Positions 62,769 to 64,000 of a stretch of 64,000 nucleotides of DNA are shown here, one piece after another. The translations under genes and the position numbers were made by a program. Where the stretch lies: NCBI RefSeq assembly GCF_015330165.1, contig NZ_JADDXT010000002.1, forward strand, positions 4,862,024-4,926,023, in the 5' to 3' direction. The notes beneath the pieces are model-generated. The model made no database searches and was not told the DNA's origin. It saw nothing but the letters and a program-made list of their open reading frames with translations. Source of the stretch: Zobellia roscoffensis (GTDB lineage Bacteria > Bacteroidota > Bacteroidia > Flavobacteriales > Flavobacteriaceae). Every line of letters starts with the position of its first letter. Position 1 is the first letter of the stretch.

Positions 62769-64000
62769 ATGAAAAAACTCAGCTTCACCATTTGTGTTTT
62801 ATTAACCTTGGCTTCCTGTAACCAAAATACAACTGACCAAAACCAACCTTCAGAGGAAACCAAAACCAAAGACTACGCTGCCAATCTAGATATAGGTAAA
62901 GGCATTATCAACAACACCAATAGTCCCCATGTTAAACTAAAAAGTATTGACATAGGCGATTGTAAGTGGACAGAAGGTTTCTGGGCCGAAAAATGGAAAG
63001 TTGCCGAAGAAACTATGATTCCGCACATGGGTGAAATCCTAAAAGGAGATATAGGTCACGGTTATAATAACTTTAAAATAGCCGCAGGACAAAAAGAAGG
63101 AGAACATAAAGGATTCTGGTGGCATGATGGCGATTTTTACAAGTGGATGGAAGCTAAAATGTATATCTACGGTGTAAATAAAGATGAGAAAATTGTTGAA
63201 GAAATAGATGAAATTATAGATGTAATTGCCCAAGCGCAACAGAATGACGGGTATTTATCTACACCTGCAATCATCCGTGATGACATTGAACCTTTTACCA
63301 ATAGAAAGTACCACGAGCTATACAACAGTGGCCATTTAATGACCAGCGCCTGTATCCATTATCGTCTTACAGGAAAAACAAATTTTCTAGATATAGCAGT
63401 AAAACATGCTGATTATCTATACAAACTCTTTTCACCAAAACCAGACCACCTTAAACGGTTTGGCTTTAACCAAACACAGATTATGGGATTGGTAGAATTG
63501 TACCGTACCACTCAAGATAAGCGCTATTTGGAGTTGGCCGAACAATTCATAAATATGAGAGGTACTTATAAAATTGAGGACGATGAAACCACTTTGGGCT
63601 ATCCTATTGGTGATATGGTCCAAGAGCGTGTTCCGCTTCGCGAAGAAACCGAAGCCGTGGGCCATGCGGTATTGGCTCTGTATTATTACGCAGGCGCTGC
63701 TGATGTGTACGCCGAAACCGGAGAAAAAGCATTAATCGATGCGCTTGAAAGACTGTGGGACAACGTGACCAACAAAAAAATGTATATCACTGGAGCCATT
63801 GGTCAAACCCACTACGGACGTTCTTCTCGCCTTGATAAAATTGAAGAAGGTTTTATTGATGAATATATGATGCCAAACATGACGGCATACAATGAAACTT
63901 GTGCCAACATCTGTAATTCCATGTTCAATTATAGAATGCTCACTTTAACCGGTGATGCCAAACATGGAGATATTATGGAACTTGTACTTCACAACAGCGG
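62769..64000 (+). CDS. GH127-family glycoside hydrolase lipoprotein, N-terminal 410 residues (3' truncated by window)
   Basis: The frame opens at ATG 62769 with a lipoprotein signal (LLTLASC17) and runs past the window edge without a stop. GH127 blocks are visible: GFWAEKWKVAEETMIPHM near 70-88, the HELYNSGHL motif, EAVGHAVLALYYYAGAADVY, and MTAYNETCANICNSM. Aligned by spacing to the Bifidobacterium GH127 enzyme, Glu360 is the general acid/base, exactly 16 residues before Glu376 of the zinc-binding E-T-C378. The nucleophile Cys should lie beyond the window. GH127 enzymes include beta-L-arabinofuranosidases and, in Zobellia, 3,6-anhydro-D-galactosidases; the neighbouring dau genes favour the latter. 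Confidence 0.88.
   Translation, partial: MKKLSFTICVLLTLASCNQNTTDQNQPSEETKTKDYAANLDIGKGIINNTNSPHVKLKSIDIGDCKWTEGFWAEKWKVAEETMIPHMGEILKGDIGHGYNNFKIAAGQKEGEHKGFWWHDGDFYKWMEAKMYIYGVNKDEKIVEEIDEIIDVIAQAQQNDGYLSTPAIIRDDIEPFTNRKYHELYNSGHLMTSACIHYRLTGKTNFLDIAVKHADYLYKLFSPKPDHLKRFGFNQTQIMGLVELYRTTQDKRYLELAEQFINMRGTYKIEDDETTLGYPIGDMVQERVPLREETEAVGHAVLALYYYAGAADVYAETGEKALIDALERLWDNVTNKKMYITGAIGQTHYGRSSRLDKIEEGFIDEYMMPNMTAYNETCANICNSMFNYRMLTLTGDAKHGDIMELVLHNS

Noticed and set aside
1..64000. CRISPR arrays, insertion sequences, integrases, rRNA genes
   Set aside because: None was seen on reading both strands; the repeats found are short palindromes or single direct repeats.

Overview
The window reads as chromosome of a marine, polysaccharide-degrading member of the Bacteroidota, most likely a Flavobacteriaceae close to Zobellia. 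The support is AT-rich DNA, tandem SusC/SusD pairs, a hybrid two-component regulator, many lipoprotein signal peptides, FGly-type sulfatases, flavobacterial promoter-like boxes and a block whose gene order matches the carrageenan utilisation locus known from Zobellia galactanivorans. No mobile element, integrase or CRISPR array was seen.

Region 1 (about 1-19000) is a polysaccharide utilisation locus (PUL) on the minus strand. It has a hybrid two-component sensor (HTCS), two consecutive SusC/SusD pairs of different type, two surface lipoproteins (one with four Ig-like repeats and a carbohydrate-binding-type C-terminus) and a GH5 endoglycanase lipoprotein. The GH5 motifs point to a beta-1,4-glucan-type substrate. 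A 13-bp direct repeat with 21-bp period lies in the 642-bp gap ahead of the first susC and is a candidate HTCS operator.

Region 2 (19200-29300) is mostly stand-alone genes: a peroxiredoxin-like protein behind a perfect palindrome, a Ppx/GppA phosphatase, an orphan S1 sulfatase, an MtfA-like metallopeptidase, a CPA1 cation/proton antiporter, tRNA-Pro(GGG), an esterase, a VanX-type D-Ala-D-Ala dipeptidase lipoprotein and a DUF5060-type putative glycosidase.

Region 3 (29400-40400) holds a sugar isomerase, a gluconate-dehydrogenase-subunit-3-like protein and a GMC oxidoreductase, all exported or Tat-type, closed by a strong terminator. Beside them are a DUF255 thioredoxin-like protein, a sialate O-acetylesterase-type enzyme, a Tat-exported Gfo/Idh/MocA protein and the GDP-L-fucose pair gmd-fcl.

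Region 4 (40400-49500) is a seven-gene minus-strand operon: a large cytochrome-c/beta-propeller lipoprotein, a DUF4432 aldose-epimerase-like protein, a phosphomannose-isomerase-like cupin, two TIM-barrel isomerases, an alpha/beta hydrolase and a Gfo/Idh/MocA dehydrogenase. It has no transporter or glycoside hydrolase of its own. It is the best candidate here for an undescribed sugar pathway.

Region 5 (49700-64000) has a YdjC/ChbG deacetylase-like gene divergent from an AraC regulator. The AraC gene leads a plus-strand run: GntP-type permease, RhaT-type permease, cycloisomerase, aldehyde dehydrogenase, 2-keto-3-deoxy-galactonate kinase and aldolase (the dauB-A-C-D order), a GH129-like protein, an S1 sulfatase and a GH127 protein cut by the window edge. 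Together these would desulfate carrageenan oligosaccharides, release 3,6-anhydro-D-galactose and convert it to pyruvate and glyceraldehyde 3-phosphate.
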